NCBI GenBank assembly: GCA_905250075.1
Contig: CAJNOP010000326.1
Coordinates: 156,575-220,574 of the forward strand
Reading direction: 5' to 3'
DNA length: 64,000 nucleotides
From: Rotaria sp. Silwood1
Lineage: Eukaryota > Rotifera > Eurotatoria > Philodinida > Philodinidae
The position numbers and the translations under genes were made by a program. Of this stretch, positions 44,750 to 57,540 are shown one piece after another. Numbering within the stretch: position 1 is the first letter of the stretch; each line of letters opens with the position of its first letter. The notes below the pieces were generated by a model. It ran no database searches and was not told where the DNA came from. It worked only from the letters and a program-made list of their open reading frames with translations.

Positions 44750-45446
44750 CTATGTACGAGAAAAAAAGAGATCGATGATCGTGTACGAAAGATAAAATTC
44801 GTTTACAATTCTTTCTCAGTTAAAGTTTTGAGAATTTTTTGAAATATAACTTTTTCAATCAATTCAGAAATTTTCGGACTATAATGTAAAGTACAACTGC
44901 GAACCAAATCGATTTTCTAATGAAAAACGGCACCTTTAATGCATATGTTGAGTGTAGCAATGTCAAAGATCCAAAAACAATGTCCAGTTTACTTAAAATC
45001 CGCAAAGAATATGTGAGATTTTACATACTTTATGAAATATCACAGATATTAGTAGTTATAGAAAAAGCAAAATATGAATACTCCAGCAGCGGATTTTTCG
45101 TGTCATATGAACTGATTCACTGATATTAATTTAACTGAGATTTGGATAAATTTGAATCAAATCGAGAAATCCATTAGATATATATGCTGGAAAAACGGAC
45201 ATTTATTTTTTATTAACGGACTTTTTTGTTCTTTTGAAAGTGTTTTCTCTTAGTTTGAATGATGTCTTTATATAGATGTATTATGATCTATGCAGCTTGA
45301 AGGTATGCATTTTTTCAGATGCATCTTCATAGTTTTTTTTTCTTCTTTGAGCATATAGAAAAGTCCTCTTACAAAGAATGATAAATAATCCATTGAAAAG
45401 AGAAATGTCCTTCCAATTAGAGAAAAATGTACCTAAATCCCACTCA
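44750..45446. other. upstream region of the transporter gene
   Basis: This stretch should hold the first exon and promoter of the transporter on the minus strand. I could not identify an ATG exon with a matching donor. The plus-strand frame at 44920-45123 has no recognisable features. Confidence 0.35.
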
Positions 45447-45599
45447 TAATGGAACTGTTTGTGATGACAGTTAATAAGATTAACCAGGTTCGGACCAAAT
45501 TATTACTTTCAACACAAAACTACCAAACTTAAAATATGAGCTGCTCACAGCGGGCCTAGACCGAGTTATTCAAATTTTAAAGTATTGACAATTTAGGTA

Positions 45600-46097
45600 C
45601 AGTAAAGCTTCTCGATGTGAGCATCTCATTATACTGGATGATCTATTGTCCACCCAATTGAAGTTTGCTAGAAATGAGTCTCTTTAATACGAGCACCACC
45701 TTATGCGCATCACTAGACATTTGATTTCATTCTCATGAGCAATAATAAACTCTGTAATGTTCTATCATTCACACGCATGAGAAGAAAACAATACTAATTT
45801 TATTTGTATTAGACAATAGCAACATCGCTTCGTGTAAGATCTCGTAGTTTTTGTACTAACAACTGGCCGTATTAAATTATGTCAATACATGTTGATTTAT
45901 CTCTGATTAAAAAAGTTGTATTAACTAATTGTTCGAAAGACAGAAAAGATCACTTTGTACAGTCGAAAATCGATTGCAACTGAATACTTGTAGGTTGCAA
46001 AAAAAAAGAAATTGAAAGCCTTCCAATAATGAGTATTTCTGTAAAATGAGCACTTTTAATCGGTTCCAATAGTATCCACATTAGAGAGATTTTACTG
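45600..46097. mobile_element. pogo/Tigger-like MITE
   Basis: A 498-bp element between TA dinucleotides (45598-45599 and 46098-46099) with ends CAGTAAAGCTTCTCGATGTG and, on the other strand, CAGTAAAATCTCTCTAATGTG-type sequence. These ends resemble pogo/Tigger elements of the Tc1/mariner group. The opposite arm of the host element (around 49470-49480) carries the same flanking sequence without the insert, and so acts as an internal empty site. Confidence 0.8.
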
Positions 46098-46235
46098 TAT
46101 ATAAGAACAACAGAACTTTCCAAATTCACTTTTTTTGTACGATTAACTATTTCTTCAAGTAGTAAGTTTCGATATTTTCTAGAAGTTTAGCCTAGGCAGA
46201 CAACAAACGACGTTTAAACGTCTCAACATCTAAAC

Positions 46236-46386
46236 TATTTAAACAGTGTCATTAGTCGCCAAAAACGCGTTAAAACAGTTTATGAAAAATTAACTTTTAA
46301 CACGTTTTACATGTTTAAATGCTTGGAATCATTGAAATTATAACTGTTTTAACGCGTTTTTGGCGACTAATGACACTGTTTAAACA
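46236..46386. repeat. inverted repeat (45-bp arms)
   Basis: AAACAGTGTCATTAGTCGCC through AACGCGTTAAAACAGTT at 46236-46280 is repeated in perfect or near-perfect inversion at 46342-46386. It contains the same AACGCGTT words as the ends of the enclosing element. Confidence 0.8.
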
Positions 46387-46471
46387 GTTGAAATAATTTC
46401 CCTCGTCACGCCTCTTAATGATCAACAAACGTTTCATCTAAACGATGAAGTATCAATAATTTATAACTAAA

Positions 46472-46940
46472 TTTTCTTCTCATTGATAAACTGATCGATT
46501 ATATTCAAATTATCGTTAGATTAATGTTAAATTGACATATGTTTATAGTTTATACTTTGAAAACAGTGCAGAGAATTTATCTCTCGTCAGTTCGTTTCTT
46601 TTTATGTTAAGAGTAAGTTTATATTTTACTATTTACTTATTGATATTTTTTTATTTTTGTTTTTTACAATAGTGGAAAGAAAGATAAAACATGTAGGTTT
46701 AATCGAACAGCATTAACACCTTGTCATACTATTCCACTATTAGAAAGAAAACAAAAAGAACAAAATACCAATAAGTAAATCGTAAAATGTAAACTTATTT
46801 TTAACATAAAACGAAACGAACTGACGAGAGATAAAGTCTCTGCACTGTTTTCAAAGTATAAACTATAAACATATGTCAATTTAACATTAATCTAACGATA
46901 ATTTGAATATAATCGATCAGTTTATCAACGAGAAGAAAAC
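46472..46940. repeat. foldback with about 200-bp arms
   Basis: 46472-46680 and 46738-46940 are inverted copies (for example CTGATCGATTATATTCAAAT on the left, its complement on the right) with a few small indels and a loop of about 60 bp. It is nested in the 46191-49253 element. Confidence 0.75.
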
Positions 46941-47572
46941 TGAATTATTTCCATTCATGTTTCAAATAAGTGACGGATAAGATAGACTGATGAATAAATT
47001 TAAAATAGTACGACTAACACAGGAATTGATGAAAAGGCAAAGCACGGACTATCTAACCAGCTTCTAATATAAGGAAAACTACGATCGGAACTACTATGGT
47101 AGACACATGTTCTTTTCAAGTATCATTAATAAATTTAACTTCATTTCGATCAAATTCTAAAATATCAAAGTACGGAGACATGATATAACTAGAAATGTCA
47201 TCAACGCACTACGAAATCTCATAATTATAGTATGTATTAAGTCGGTCGCGAAATTGATTAAGCCACACCTATGCATCAGAATGCTATCTACTTTTTCCTG
47301 TAGTGACGATATTTCTTTTAAAGCTCATTCATATTTCGATGACTTAAGATTCCCTTTTCATCGAGTAGAAAACTCAACTGTTTCAAACGTCTCATATGTC
47401 ACACGTACTCGTGATGAACATTCTATATGAAACATTTCAAGTGAGGAATATTTAATGGACTCTGCTAGTTGTATTGTCATAAGTATCGTACATGTTATGT
47501 CTAAGTCAACACTAACCTAGTGAATATTGAAGTATTTTTCACAGAAACTCACTATTAATAGCAATGCACAGC

Positions 47573-47807
47573 AGTGTCACATATCCAAGATTTTGGAGAT
47601 GCCACCACGTCTCCCGCGGGAGATGCCGCATCTCGCGCGAGAGATGCGGGTGTGGGTATGGGAGATGCGCATCTCTAAAGGAGATCTTACATATCCAGTG
47701 GTGAATGACCACATCTCTCGAGTGTGGGTGTCGCGTCTCCAGCGGGAGACGCGGCATCTCCCACGGGAGATGTGGTGGCATCTCCAAAATCTTGGATATG
47801 TGACACT
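47573..47807. repeat. GC-rich 235-bp palindrome with GAGATG units
   Basis: The sequence starts AGTGTCACATATCCAAGATT and ends with its exact complement; arms of about 75-100 bp pair with some mismatches. The arms are unusually GC-rich for the window and contain smaller perfect palindromes (TCTCCCGCGGGAGA at 47610-47623 and TCTCGCGCGAGA at 47631-47642) and a GCGGGTGTGGGTATGGG telomere-like fragment. Open frames on both strands follow from this simple composition and I do not call them genes. Confidence 0.75.
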
Positions 47808-50761
47808 ACTCGACGAGAGAGTGATAAAAGAACGACCCCTTTTGTCCTTTTTCTGTGAACTGGACGGACGGAGAGAAAAGACAGAATGGAAAAAATTTCT
47901 TGCAAATGTGGACTGGTAATAACTCTGTTTCTATGTGACGATGATAACTAGATGAAATATACAATAGTCAAGTTTTGAAACTTTTATTGAAACAGCTAAA
48001 CTCTATGTCATTTTTTAATTATAACCTATATGAGAACAGGATAACTTGTTTAGCTTGGTTAAACATGATTGTTGCCCATACGTACTTGCACTTTTAAAAG
48101 AGAAATAGAGAAGATTATGATTATCATATAATCTAAGAAGGAAAGAATCGTTTATGTTGTTAGTATGATATATTAACATGTAGTAACATTAATGATGATT
48201 TCCCCCTTCCATTTAGTTTTTGAACGTTAACAATATTTGTCTACACTTATTATAATTGACAAAATACAACTGAGCTAGAATTAATCTTCTTAAATGTGCA
48301 GTAAAATAAACCAATATTGGTTAAGATGATGTTATAATAGTCATTGAACAAATCACTATAACGTTAATTGTCTACACGCTGATTGTTAAAGATATTCACC
48401 ATGAGATGTGCTGCACGACTATTTCTGTTTAGCAAATCAGTTTATGACAGTTACTCTGATGCAAATCAAAGATAAGCTGTTTTACACTCTCATCAGACAT
48501 TAACACCGAACAATATTCGTCTTAACGGTTTTTAATTGACAGTGGAATATTACTGAGTAGATACACTGACAATACATCAATATAGAATATGTAAACTCAC
48601 TACACGGAGTATTTTCAGTAAGATCGTTATACTGCTATCAATTTTGACTTCGACTTAATGACAATAAAAAATTTTCTTGGTTTAAAATTTCTGTTCACTA
48701 ATAATAAATATCGGACCTGATCTTTTGCTGTTTATTAGTAAAAGATACATGTCCTAACCATCAGTTGTCTGTTACTAATAAACCACGAGTCGTAAAACTT
48801 ACTACTTACTAGAAAGTAATCAGACTAATTACTCAATCTGTTGTGTTACGTGATTCAGATACATTCAACCAGGCATAACTGTCACAGAATAGTTAAATTA
48901 AAAATTTACTACTCGTTAGTAACAGATTAGTAGGGCAGACTATCACCTACTAGCAACTAGTTAGTGACGATGCACATGACTTACTGACAGCATAATAATA
49001 AAATTTTTGTAGTTTTGATTGTTTTTTTGGTAATCGAAGCAAAACGGAAAAATACTGTTAAAACGTTTTTTTTTCGAAAAAAACACGAAATTGGGGCGTT
49101 TTTAAGGGTTTTGTCAAATTTAGTTGAAAATAAACTGTAAAAACGATTTAAAAGTGAAAAATTCAGTAGTAAACGCGTTTAAACGAGTTAAAACGGTGTA
49201 AATGCTTCTTTAACGCGTTTAAGCGTCTTTCTGGCCACTTCTTGTCTGCCTGGGAGTAGCATATCAATGAGAAAAGATAAGCTGCTGTTCATCATCACAA
49301 AGACATTTTCCATATTTTTGGTCTTATTTGAACTGAAAGTAATAAAAAGTACAACAGTTATATAGTAGATAGAAAATTGCTTTTAAAATCCTACAAACTT
49401 ACTACTTGAAAAAATAGTCAATCGTACAAAAAAAAACTGAAATTTGGAAAGTCTCTGTTATTCTTATATATCTAAATTGTCAATATCTTAAAATTTGAAT
49501 AACTTGGTCCAGGCTTGCTATCAATATCTCATATTTTAAATTTGGTAGTTCGAAGTAATAATTTCACCTGAACATGGTTAATTTTATTAACTGACATGAC
49601 AAACAATTCCATTGTAGATAAAAAAAAGAAAATTCCGCTGAGAAATAGAAAAGTGAAGTATATTATCAGGGTGTGACTTAAATTTGGTATTCTTTTAATG
49701 TGTTCGTGAATGTGAAAGCAAAGAGTCTTACCGGTTTATTTGTTGAAACCATTATCAATGTTAGTTTTATGGTCAAAAAATGACTAATATCATTTTACTA
49801 TTATCACAAATATATCTGCTTGCACAATTTGTAAGATGATCACAATACTCTTTCTCTCAAGCGTTTTGTCGTTCTCTACGTAGAGAAATCCAACACCACA
49901 TCTATAGCACCATATCTTTATTCTCTTCGCGCATAGCACTTGATGGTATTATAGTGATGCGAAATAGAGAGGAAGATTAATCGCAAACGAACAATGTCAA
50001 TTGTAAAGAAAATCCGCTATCTAGCCATGAGAAATCTCAAGTGTCACTGCCAGCACATCCAATACAAATTTAACGATTTCGTGGAAGCAGATGTTATCTA
50101 TTTAGCCGCAAAAATCGCCGCTATGGGACAGTCCGTATCAAAGAATGCATGAGACTTCATTAAAAATGTTTTTTGAATGGATTTTTACAGTCAATAAGGC
50201 ACCATCTTGCTTTTGTTAAATCTTTAAATTTACATGGATTTTAATGTGGACAGTGAATAAAGAATCGATCTGCATTCGTGCTCAATTTTCAAAAGATTGG
50301 ATTTGATTCTTTTAGGTTAGATATGCAAAACGTGCTCAAGGCCGTATAATGAATTTCACGAGTGTACGTGTGGTTAGATGTGCGGGAACTCATTCTATAA
50401 CACCCACATCCTTGCGAAACGTGTATTTTATTCACTTTCAATCGTACGATCTTCTGTCTACAGCATTGCAAAGTAAGCTAGGAGAATAATACATAATCTC
50501 TGCATCTTACTCAATCGACAATGCAGTGATTCGGCGGCTTCTTTGCTTGAATGGATATTTTTCTTTTTTTCGATGAGTTCTCTCTCTCATTTTACCGCGA
50601 GCAGCTATGCCAACAGTAGAAAAAAGCAACATCAATGAGCAGCAAGTCTTGTTGTTCGGTAAGAATAAAATGTATGTGAGTTTTGAATGGTCGAATTTCT
50701 TTCCATCACTGGGAGAACATGTTTGGATGAAAGCTTGCCGTCTTTCATACGATAACGACTT

Positions 50762-50846
50762 GCGGGTGTGGGTGTGAAAATGCTCTTAATTCATCCACAT
50801 CTACACCCACCCACACCCACACCCACACCCCACACCCACCCACACA
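50762..50846. repeat. telomere-like hairpin
   Basis: GCGGGTGTGGGTGTG on the left, a loop (AAAATGCTCTTAATTC), then about 50 bp of CCACATCTACACCCACCC and similar on the right. Confidence 0.7.
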
Positions 50847-51823
50847 TAATCCTATGTGAGTCAAAGACTTAAAAGTGAAAGATATCATATAAAATAGTAA
50901 ACTTATTAGAACAAATAGTCAAATGCAAAGTATGATCTGATGATAAAATAAAGAGAATTTGTGATAGGGAAATATCAATCCATGAGCAATAAATTGAACA
51001 ATCAATTCATGACATATTTTCAATGAAAACAATATAGAAGAATTTTGATCTCTAATTTTGAACTGTGATTGTTTTCTAACTGTCTACTTTATTGTTTATA
51101 ACATAAAATTGTAATATCAATGTTTTTCAAGTATTTACATAAAGTATTCTAGTAATTACGATGTAATTTCAATGAGATTTGGAGCTTCAGAAATTCACCG
51201 ATTCGCACTTGGTTATAAACTTTGAAATTTATAAAAAAATTATTTTCAGCTAGTTTGATGTCAAATCAAAAAATAATTCTTGTCTAGTCCTTACTTTTTA
51301 ACAGTTTTCCACAAGGGATTGTTTATGACAATTGGTTAATGGAACTCTTCTCTGTGAAATATCATGTTTTTCTACTAGAGAAAATATCATTTTTATGATA
51401 TTTGACGCTCAAAAATACGCATGAATATAAATCTGAACATATTTTGAAGATAATTCAACTGAGAAAATAACTTTTGTTGACATAATTTCAAATTTTGTTT
51501 CATTGAAAACTCTATCTATTTTTAGATCCTTTAAATTGTATGCTTAATTTTGCCCTTCAACAATGTGAAAAATATATTTTCTATGTACTAACTGTTTGTT
51601 TTGGATAGCTTGTATGCTTGAATTTGATATCAGATAGATGTTGATTCTGTATCCCGTAGTGGTTCAGCAAGTGTCGTTATTCAGAAAGATTTTTCTGAAT
51701 ACACTCTACATTGTACCAAATATCGAGCATCTGAGTTTTATTCTGATCATTTAGAGTGTCTTCAAGATTTTCTTTTTTCTAAATGTGTTACAAGATTTAA
51801 GCTAAATAGTCTTCATGGTATGA

Positions 51824-52075
51824 TGGAAAAAGGTAGAAAGGAAAAATATCGAAAGAGAAAAATGTCGAAAATAAAAATATCGAAAACAAAAATAAAATAA
51901 ATGTAGATGGAAAGAAATATTGTAAACGAGAGTATATTGAAGTACAAATTTCCCCTCCCTTATCTTCAATCTTAAATGTTCATCTTCACCTCATATTCTT
52001 GTTTTCGACATTTTTATTTTCGATATTTTGCCCTTTCGATATTTTTCCTTTCTGTCTTTTTCCATCCATTCTATT
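51824..52075. repeat. small foldback element with ATATCGAAA-rich arms
   Basis: GATGGAAAAAGGTAGAAAGG and the following (A)TATCGAAA/GTCGAAAATA units at 51824-51895 are mirrored at about 52005-52075. The arms are about 70 bp with several mismatches. Likely a MITE, but no target duplication was fixed. Confidence 0.55.
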
Positions 52076-54459
52076 CAATCTGAAAGTTGTGGGAAAAACA
52101 GCAGAATGATTGTTATATGTTTCTGGAAAATGGATAAACTAATTACTACTTAAATGGCTTATCAATGACTTCTTTTCATAATTTATCCTGATTGATAAGC
52201 CTTTTCTCTTCATTAAGTTTTGGAAGACTGAAAATTCCTGAGAATGCAATTAAGAATGCACAACAAAAAGCATGAAGAAAGAGCAAAGTGAGTGTTTGAA
52301 AAATGTAGTGAAAAAGTAGGCGTGAAATGACTGTTCCCATATATATATTGTCGACATTTAATGTTCTCAACATAAAGTTGACACTTATTTCATAGGATTA
52401 TATTATAATAAATGACGTCTTATGTGCATTCTAGAGACTACGAAATATCTAAAAATATATACGCGGCTACACCTTCGTTGTACTTTGAAAACTTGTCTTT
52501 TATTCATGGATCAGTAATTATATCCCCCTACCCGATGTGATCAAGAAATAAATGAAGTCGATAATAATAGTATAGAGTGTAAATCAAACACTATTTCATT
52601 AGGAAACATTTAAAAAGAATGAATTAACATCATTTTTTTTGTTTGATGTTCTTTAGGTAACATGTAAACTAGTTCTTCTAGTTCATATGAAATTATATGA
52701 CGAAACATAATTTCATACGGTACTAAACTGTTTTTATTTATGAAGAATGAATTTTATTTTCTTTTATAAGTATTTCGAATAAAACGAAATGCTTGATATT
52801 TTATGTTTTACCATATCTTCCATACTAAATATGAAAAAATATAAACATCAACTAGATATATAGTCCAAGATCTAAAATAAATCAAAATATTGAAACCACA
52901 TCAGTACTAATCACCAAAAAGCTAAAAATAAAATTTTCCGCAGACTTCTAATTTTGTTAATTCGTAAAATATTTCATAGAATAACACCTGAAAAAAAATA
53001 TTTTACATCAATTATAGTTTTCAGTAAAGATTTGACGTTCAATTAATTATCAAAAGTAAGGAAAAGATTAAGTTTAACGTCAATTATAATTTCTAATACA
53101 GAATCTGCTTTTATATAATAATAGCAAGAAAAAAAAATCCATTTTATGTCAGTTAATATTTAGAATCCGCAACGGTTTTTTTCCATACAAACATGTCAAA
53201 AGCAAAAAGGAGAAAAAAAACTATGAACAAGTGCTTGATATAAGACTTTCATTAAAAACATTGCCAGCAGGAAAATATTGAATATTCTATAGAAAACATT
53301 GTTAGTTGAGAGTATGTCCTTCTTGACTCTTAGTTTTTGACACAGGTAAGAATCTTAGCTTTCTTATACAAGTAAACCAGGATTCATTTAATCTAACGAT
53401 TACTTCAGCACTGAAATCGCTTGAGTATGAGTTGAGTTACCTTACGTGATCTGCAAGATCATTGAGAATCTGATTATTCAAAAATAAAATACTCTGTCTG
53501 AGTCAATCAGTCTCTCATTTGCATTCATATTATACAACTACTTCAGACATAGACTCTACCGAAGTTCATTATTTCATTGACAGTGGAAAATATGTTTACT
53601 GAAAACCGAGATACGAGAAAACAACCATAGTGTGGACTTGAATAGTCGATAATTCAGTTATCAATTACTGGATTAATTTTAAGCTTTCGAGATGTGTGTT
53701 TTTCACAGTTGAGCATTGTCTTCTAAAATTTTCATAAATAAGCAACTTATTAAATGAGAGTAGCATGAAAATCATCATTGAAAAATTGTTAGAAGTGCGA
53801 ACACAACACTGTTGAAATAAAAACAAAATTTTTATAACAATAGAAGAGCATGAATTTGGCTGCAGTTTCATAATAAAAGAATCAATAGTCTCTCATCTAT
53901 TGCTTAGAAAACTTATCTTAAATGAGTTATAATTCTTCTATACTTCAATACTACGTTGAAATCGTATTTCATTAAATATTACTTATAATATATATTTATG
54001 TCAAAGCATAGGCTTGCCAGAAAAAGAAGAAAAACATGATTTTTACAAACGGTAGAGAAAAGTTCAAATGCTCCTCATCGGATAATCTTTTTGACTTATT
54101 AGCAAGAAACAAAAAGAAACCAATAAATTTCACTCCAAAAAACTATGCAGAGTAGAACGATTTGATCCAAAGATCTACAATGATCTAATTTTAGTTCTTC
54201 TTGACTTTTGTAAAAACATGAGGAATTTGTTTTTATGAGTTTATTTAAGTAGACAATACAGGTACTTAATACAAATAAACCCTTTCTTTTGAAACAGTAT
54301 TCAGTGGTAGGTGTATGTTCAATGTCAAGCTTTCTGTGGTTTTAAACTAACAGATACTCGGTAGATATTTCATAGTTCTGATATAGGTCCTAATAACTTT
54401 TTTTTCTTCTATATCTGCCATAACAGCTGCAATAAGTCCTTCATTTTTTTTTTCTGTAA

Positions 54460-54478
54460 CCCCCCCCCCCCCCCCCCC
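54460..54478. repeat. poly(C) tract, 19 C
   Basis: Nineteen consecutive C residues in an otherwise AT-rich region. Such tracts may form i-motif/G-quadruplex structures and are prone to length errors in sequencing. Confidence 0.9.
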
Positions 54479-55498
54479 TAAAAACAAAGAAAAAACTAGA
54501 CGCCTACCCCATAATAGAAACTTGCCTCCGTAACAATAATTTTTTAACGTAATAGAAACCCGCTCCTAGTAATGTCAAAGCTGCTTAAAAATGCACGACT
54601 GTCGAGATTTTTATGTCAAGAAAATAAAAAAAAACAGAATTTTAGACAACCAAAACGAGTATGGTTTTGTGGTTTTGATTACATCCTAATTAAAATGTCG
54701 GTTTCAACCAATAAACAAAGAAGAATCACAGAATGAATTCATTTTATTTTGTAAAGTGTTATTCTTTTTTATTTTTTGATATAAAAATTCTCGAATGTCA
54801 TGAATACTTTTCGGTTTTCAAGCCAGTGGACAGTATGTTAGAAAATATGTGCACCTAAAATCATGAAAAACTCGAATAGTTTCACTAATAATTTTTGTTG
54901 TCGTAAGTTGAAAGATCGTATGCTTCTCTACTTTTCAGAAGAATTTTTTGAATTCTAATTTGTGATATATAACGGGGCATTCTAAACGGAGGGATGAAAG
55001 AAAGAATCGGAGTCACTTTCGGTCTTCTAAAATCACTTTTTCTTGCTTGGGTATGTAGAAAAGTTTTCAAGAAACCTTTTAAAAATTTGACGATATTCTC
55101 TGAACATTTTTACAATTTATAAATTTTTTCTCAAAAAAAAAAGAATACAACATTTGTACAGTTTTGTTGACCCATATTTTCCCCTACCCACCTTCAGATG
55201 TTTCACTTCGAAATACGTCTGGTAGTACAGATTCAAAGTAGTATTTTTTGTTTTGTTCGTTTCTTATAATGTTAGTGAATTTTTTTCTCGATGAGAACTT
55301 TCTGTAAACCATTTCAAAAGAAAAAAAAACGGATCGCAATAGAAGCCCAGTTGGCTTCTATTCTGGATGAGTTTACTCTTCCTTTTCGTAACTCATACTT
55401 AATTAATATTTATTATTAGTGTTTTTTCTTATCAAATGTATTCAATTTTGCTTGAATGCAGGTTTTGCTCGATTCATCTATTAATTATTTATTTTAGA

Positions 55499-56551
55499 AT
55501 GTCAGTTTCTACCCTAACTAACGTACGACTCAATATAGGTCGTTATGGTTTGTCAACTATAATTGTGCTTGGCAATATTAGTAATATTTTAACAACCCTT
55601 ATATTCATACGAGTATTACGAAAACAGCTCAATTCATGTACAATGTACTTATTAGCTTCTTCAATTGCAAATATTATTTTGATTGATACTGCAGTTATTT
55701 CCTCACTTTATGGTATTGATCATCCTGACCCAATACATTTATTAGTCGCTTTCTGTAAATTGAAATTTTATGGACCACACGTGTTATTAATGCTTTCAAG
55801 AAGTTTTAGTAAATTTTAGTCGTACATAGAAAAAAGGATAATTATTTTTTTTTATTTTTTAGAAATAGCTTCCTGTATTGATCGATGGGCTTTGACTTCT
55901 TCAAATGTTAGAATTCGATCATTTTCTCAACCAAAAATTGCACGTAATGTTATCATTTTTCTTATGCTTATTTGGCCAATTATTCCAATATTCCTGGCTA
56001 TCCTCTCAAATATTTATTCTGGTCGTTGTAGTCAACCTTCATATTATGCTTTTCCTATTTCAATGTATTCATTTATTTTTGTGGGATCTCTTCCACCATT
56101 ATTAATGTTTTTATTTGGTTTATTAACGTGGCGTAACTTAAAAGAAATTCGATCACGAATTGCACCTGAAAATGATTCTACTCGATATCGTTTACAAAGA
56201 TGTGATCGTGACTTGATGAAAATGGTAGCTGGTGAAATACTTGTCTATTTAATAACTACAATGCCTTATCCTGTTAATTCACTGTATGGTATTATCACTG
56301 CATCTATTGCACAACAAAAGAGTGAAATGCGTTTGGCTATTGAAACACTTATTTCATATATAATTAGTCAAATATTGATTTATATATATTATGTTACTCC
56401 ATTTTATGGTAGAGTTTGCTTGTCAATTTTGAATTTAAGTTTTATTTATCATGATCCATGTTGTTTTGTTTTCATTTTAGTATATTCAATTAGCTCAAAG
56501 AAATTTCGAGGTGATTTCGTTCGCTTCATTCGTTGTCAATCAATGCTCTAA
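55499..56551 (+). CDS. rhodopsin-like seven-transmembrane receptor, two exons
   Basis: Exon 1 55499-55808 and exon 2 55863-56551 are joined by a 54-bp intron (GTAAAT...TTTTTTAG) whose phase restores the frame: 332 aa. Seven helices are visible; TM1 contains LSTIIVLGNISNILTTLIF with the conserved Gly-Asn, TM3 ends in CIDRW (Asp110-Arg111-Trp112, a DRY variant), and a cytoplasmic loop has RSRIAPENDSTRYRLQRC before TM6. TM7 lacks a classical NPxxY but is followed by a basic helix-8-like KKFRGDFVRFI. It resembles invertebrate neuropeptide (FMRFamide-type) receptors of bdelloids; the ligand is unknown. The frame is open to an ATG at 55436, but a TTTTAG acceptor-like site precedes 55499. Confidence 0.82.
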
Positions 56552-57540
56552 GTGAACGATGCGTAAAATGGAACAGAAGTTATAGCAGACCTCGATTACA
56601 TGTAAAAAAAATTACATTTGAACCAAAATATCCAAAAAATTTGACGTAAACATGTAAATGTTATGAAAAAGGATTTGTACAAATAACAACAAAAATATCA
56701 GAAATAGACTAATCTGTATTTACTTCACTCAAAAATTAATGTTTTTCGTCATTATTTTTATTGTAGCAGTCAATAAAGAAAAATAACCTAAATGTGTTGA
56801 TGGTATTCTATGAGAAACATATCAATTTTCTGATATTTGAGATTTACTGTCAATCATAACATATTGAAGATCTAGAAAACTACATACTTCTAAAATAAAT
56901 TTTGAATTAAAACAAAAATATACTCATGTCACTATATATATTATGCTAAATTATAATTGACTTCTTTTTGCTAGTGAAAATGTGAAACATGTTTGTTAAC
57001 GAAGACTAATATTGCATAAACAAAATCAAAGTTGTTCCTACTGATGTACTACTCACTTACGAATCAACATGGGTCTTTCGAGATGTTTTATATAATAAAA
57101 TATAGTATGCTTCTCATTGCTCTATACATATGATAATTTTTGTCTTATCAAAGCGAAATATGAAAACCTGATGATAAAAATCTTGATTGATATTTACTGG
57201 TTTTAATAGGCGTGTAGATGGAAGCGCACAAACAAATTAAACACACATCTATGCATATCTCTAAGTACTCATATCGAAGTCATCAGTGTTTCATGAGAGT
57301 CAACATCGCTAGCATTGATAATGAGTAAACTGAAACTGTCCATCCGTATTGAATAAGTGTTGGTTTAAAATTATGATATGTCGATTCTTCTATCTCTCCT
57401 TTCATTTCTTACAGTAAGTGTATCAATAGTTAAATACATGAGTTTGATTCAATGATGATGATATTATTATGCTCGATATTTATTTTTTCTGATAGTTCTT
57501 CTGTTATAATAATAGTGTAAGGAATTATTGTACTCATTTA
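56552..57540. other. AT-rich intergenic stretch
   Basis: No gene or repeat seen between the receptor and the WAP-domain gene. Confidence 0.4.

Larger units (their letters stand above)
46191..49253. mobile_element. inner element with CC(T/C)AGGCAGACAA ends and subterminal repeats
   Basis: The left end CCTAGGCAGACAAC and the right end, read inverted, CCCAGGCAGACAAG define a unit of about 3.06 kb. Both subterminal regions are rich in GTTTAAACG / GTTTTAACGCGTTT words, a layout typical of cut-and-paste elements with transposase-binding subterminal repeats. I could not find a clear target duplication and saw no transposase. Confidence 0.5.
45447..49616. mobile_element. large composite element with diverged inverted arms (nest of insertions)
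   Basis: The sequence 45447-45599 continued at 46098-46170 is found again in inverted orientation at about 49400-49616. Ends compare as ATAATGGAACTGTTTGTGAT and ACAATGGAATTGTTTGTCAT. The left arm is interrupted by a pogo-like MITE (45600-46097), and most of the interior is a second element (46191-49253). No transposase frame was seen anywhere in the 4.2 kb. Confidence 0.65.
49617..55498. other. AT-rich gene-free stretch
   Basis: Almost 6 kb with no frame or exon that I can support. It contains a telomere-like hairpin (50762-50846), a decayed one near 50350-50412, a small foldback element (51824-52075) and a poly(C) tract (54460-54478). The rest is plain AT-rich sequence. Confidence 0.4.

Noticed and set aside
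47527..47919. Arg/Pro/Met-rich open frames over the palindrome
   Set aside because: Composition follows from GAGATG/CATCTC units; both strands are open.
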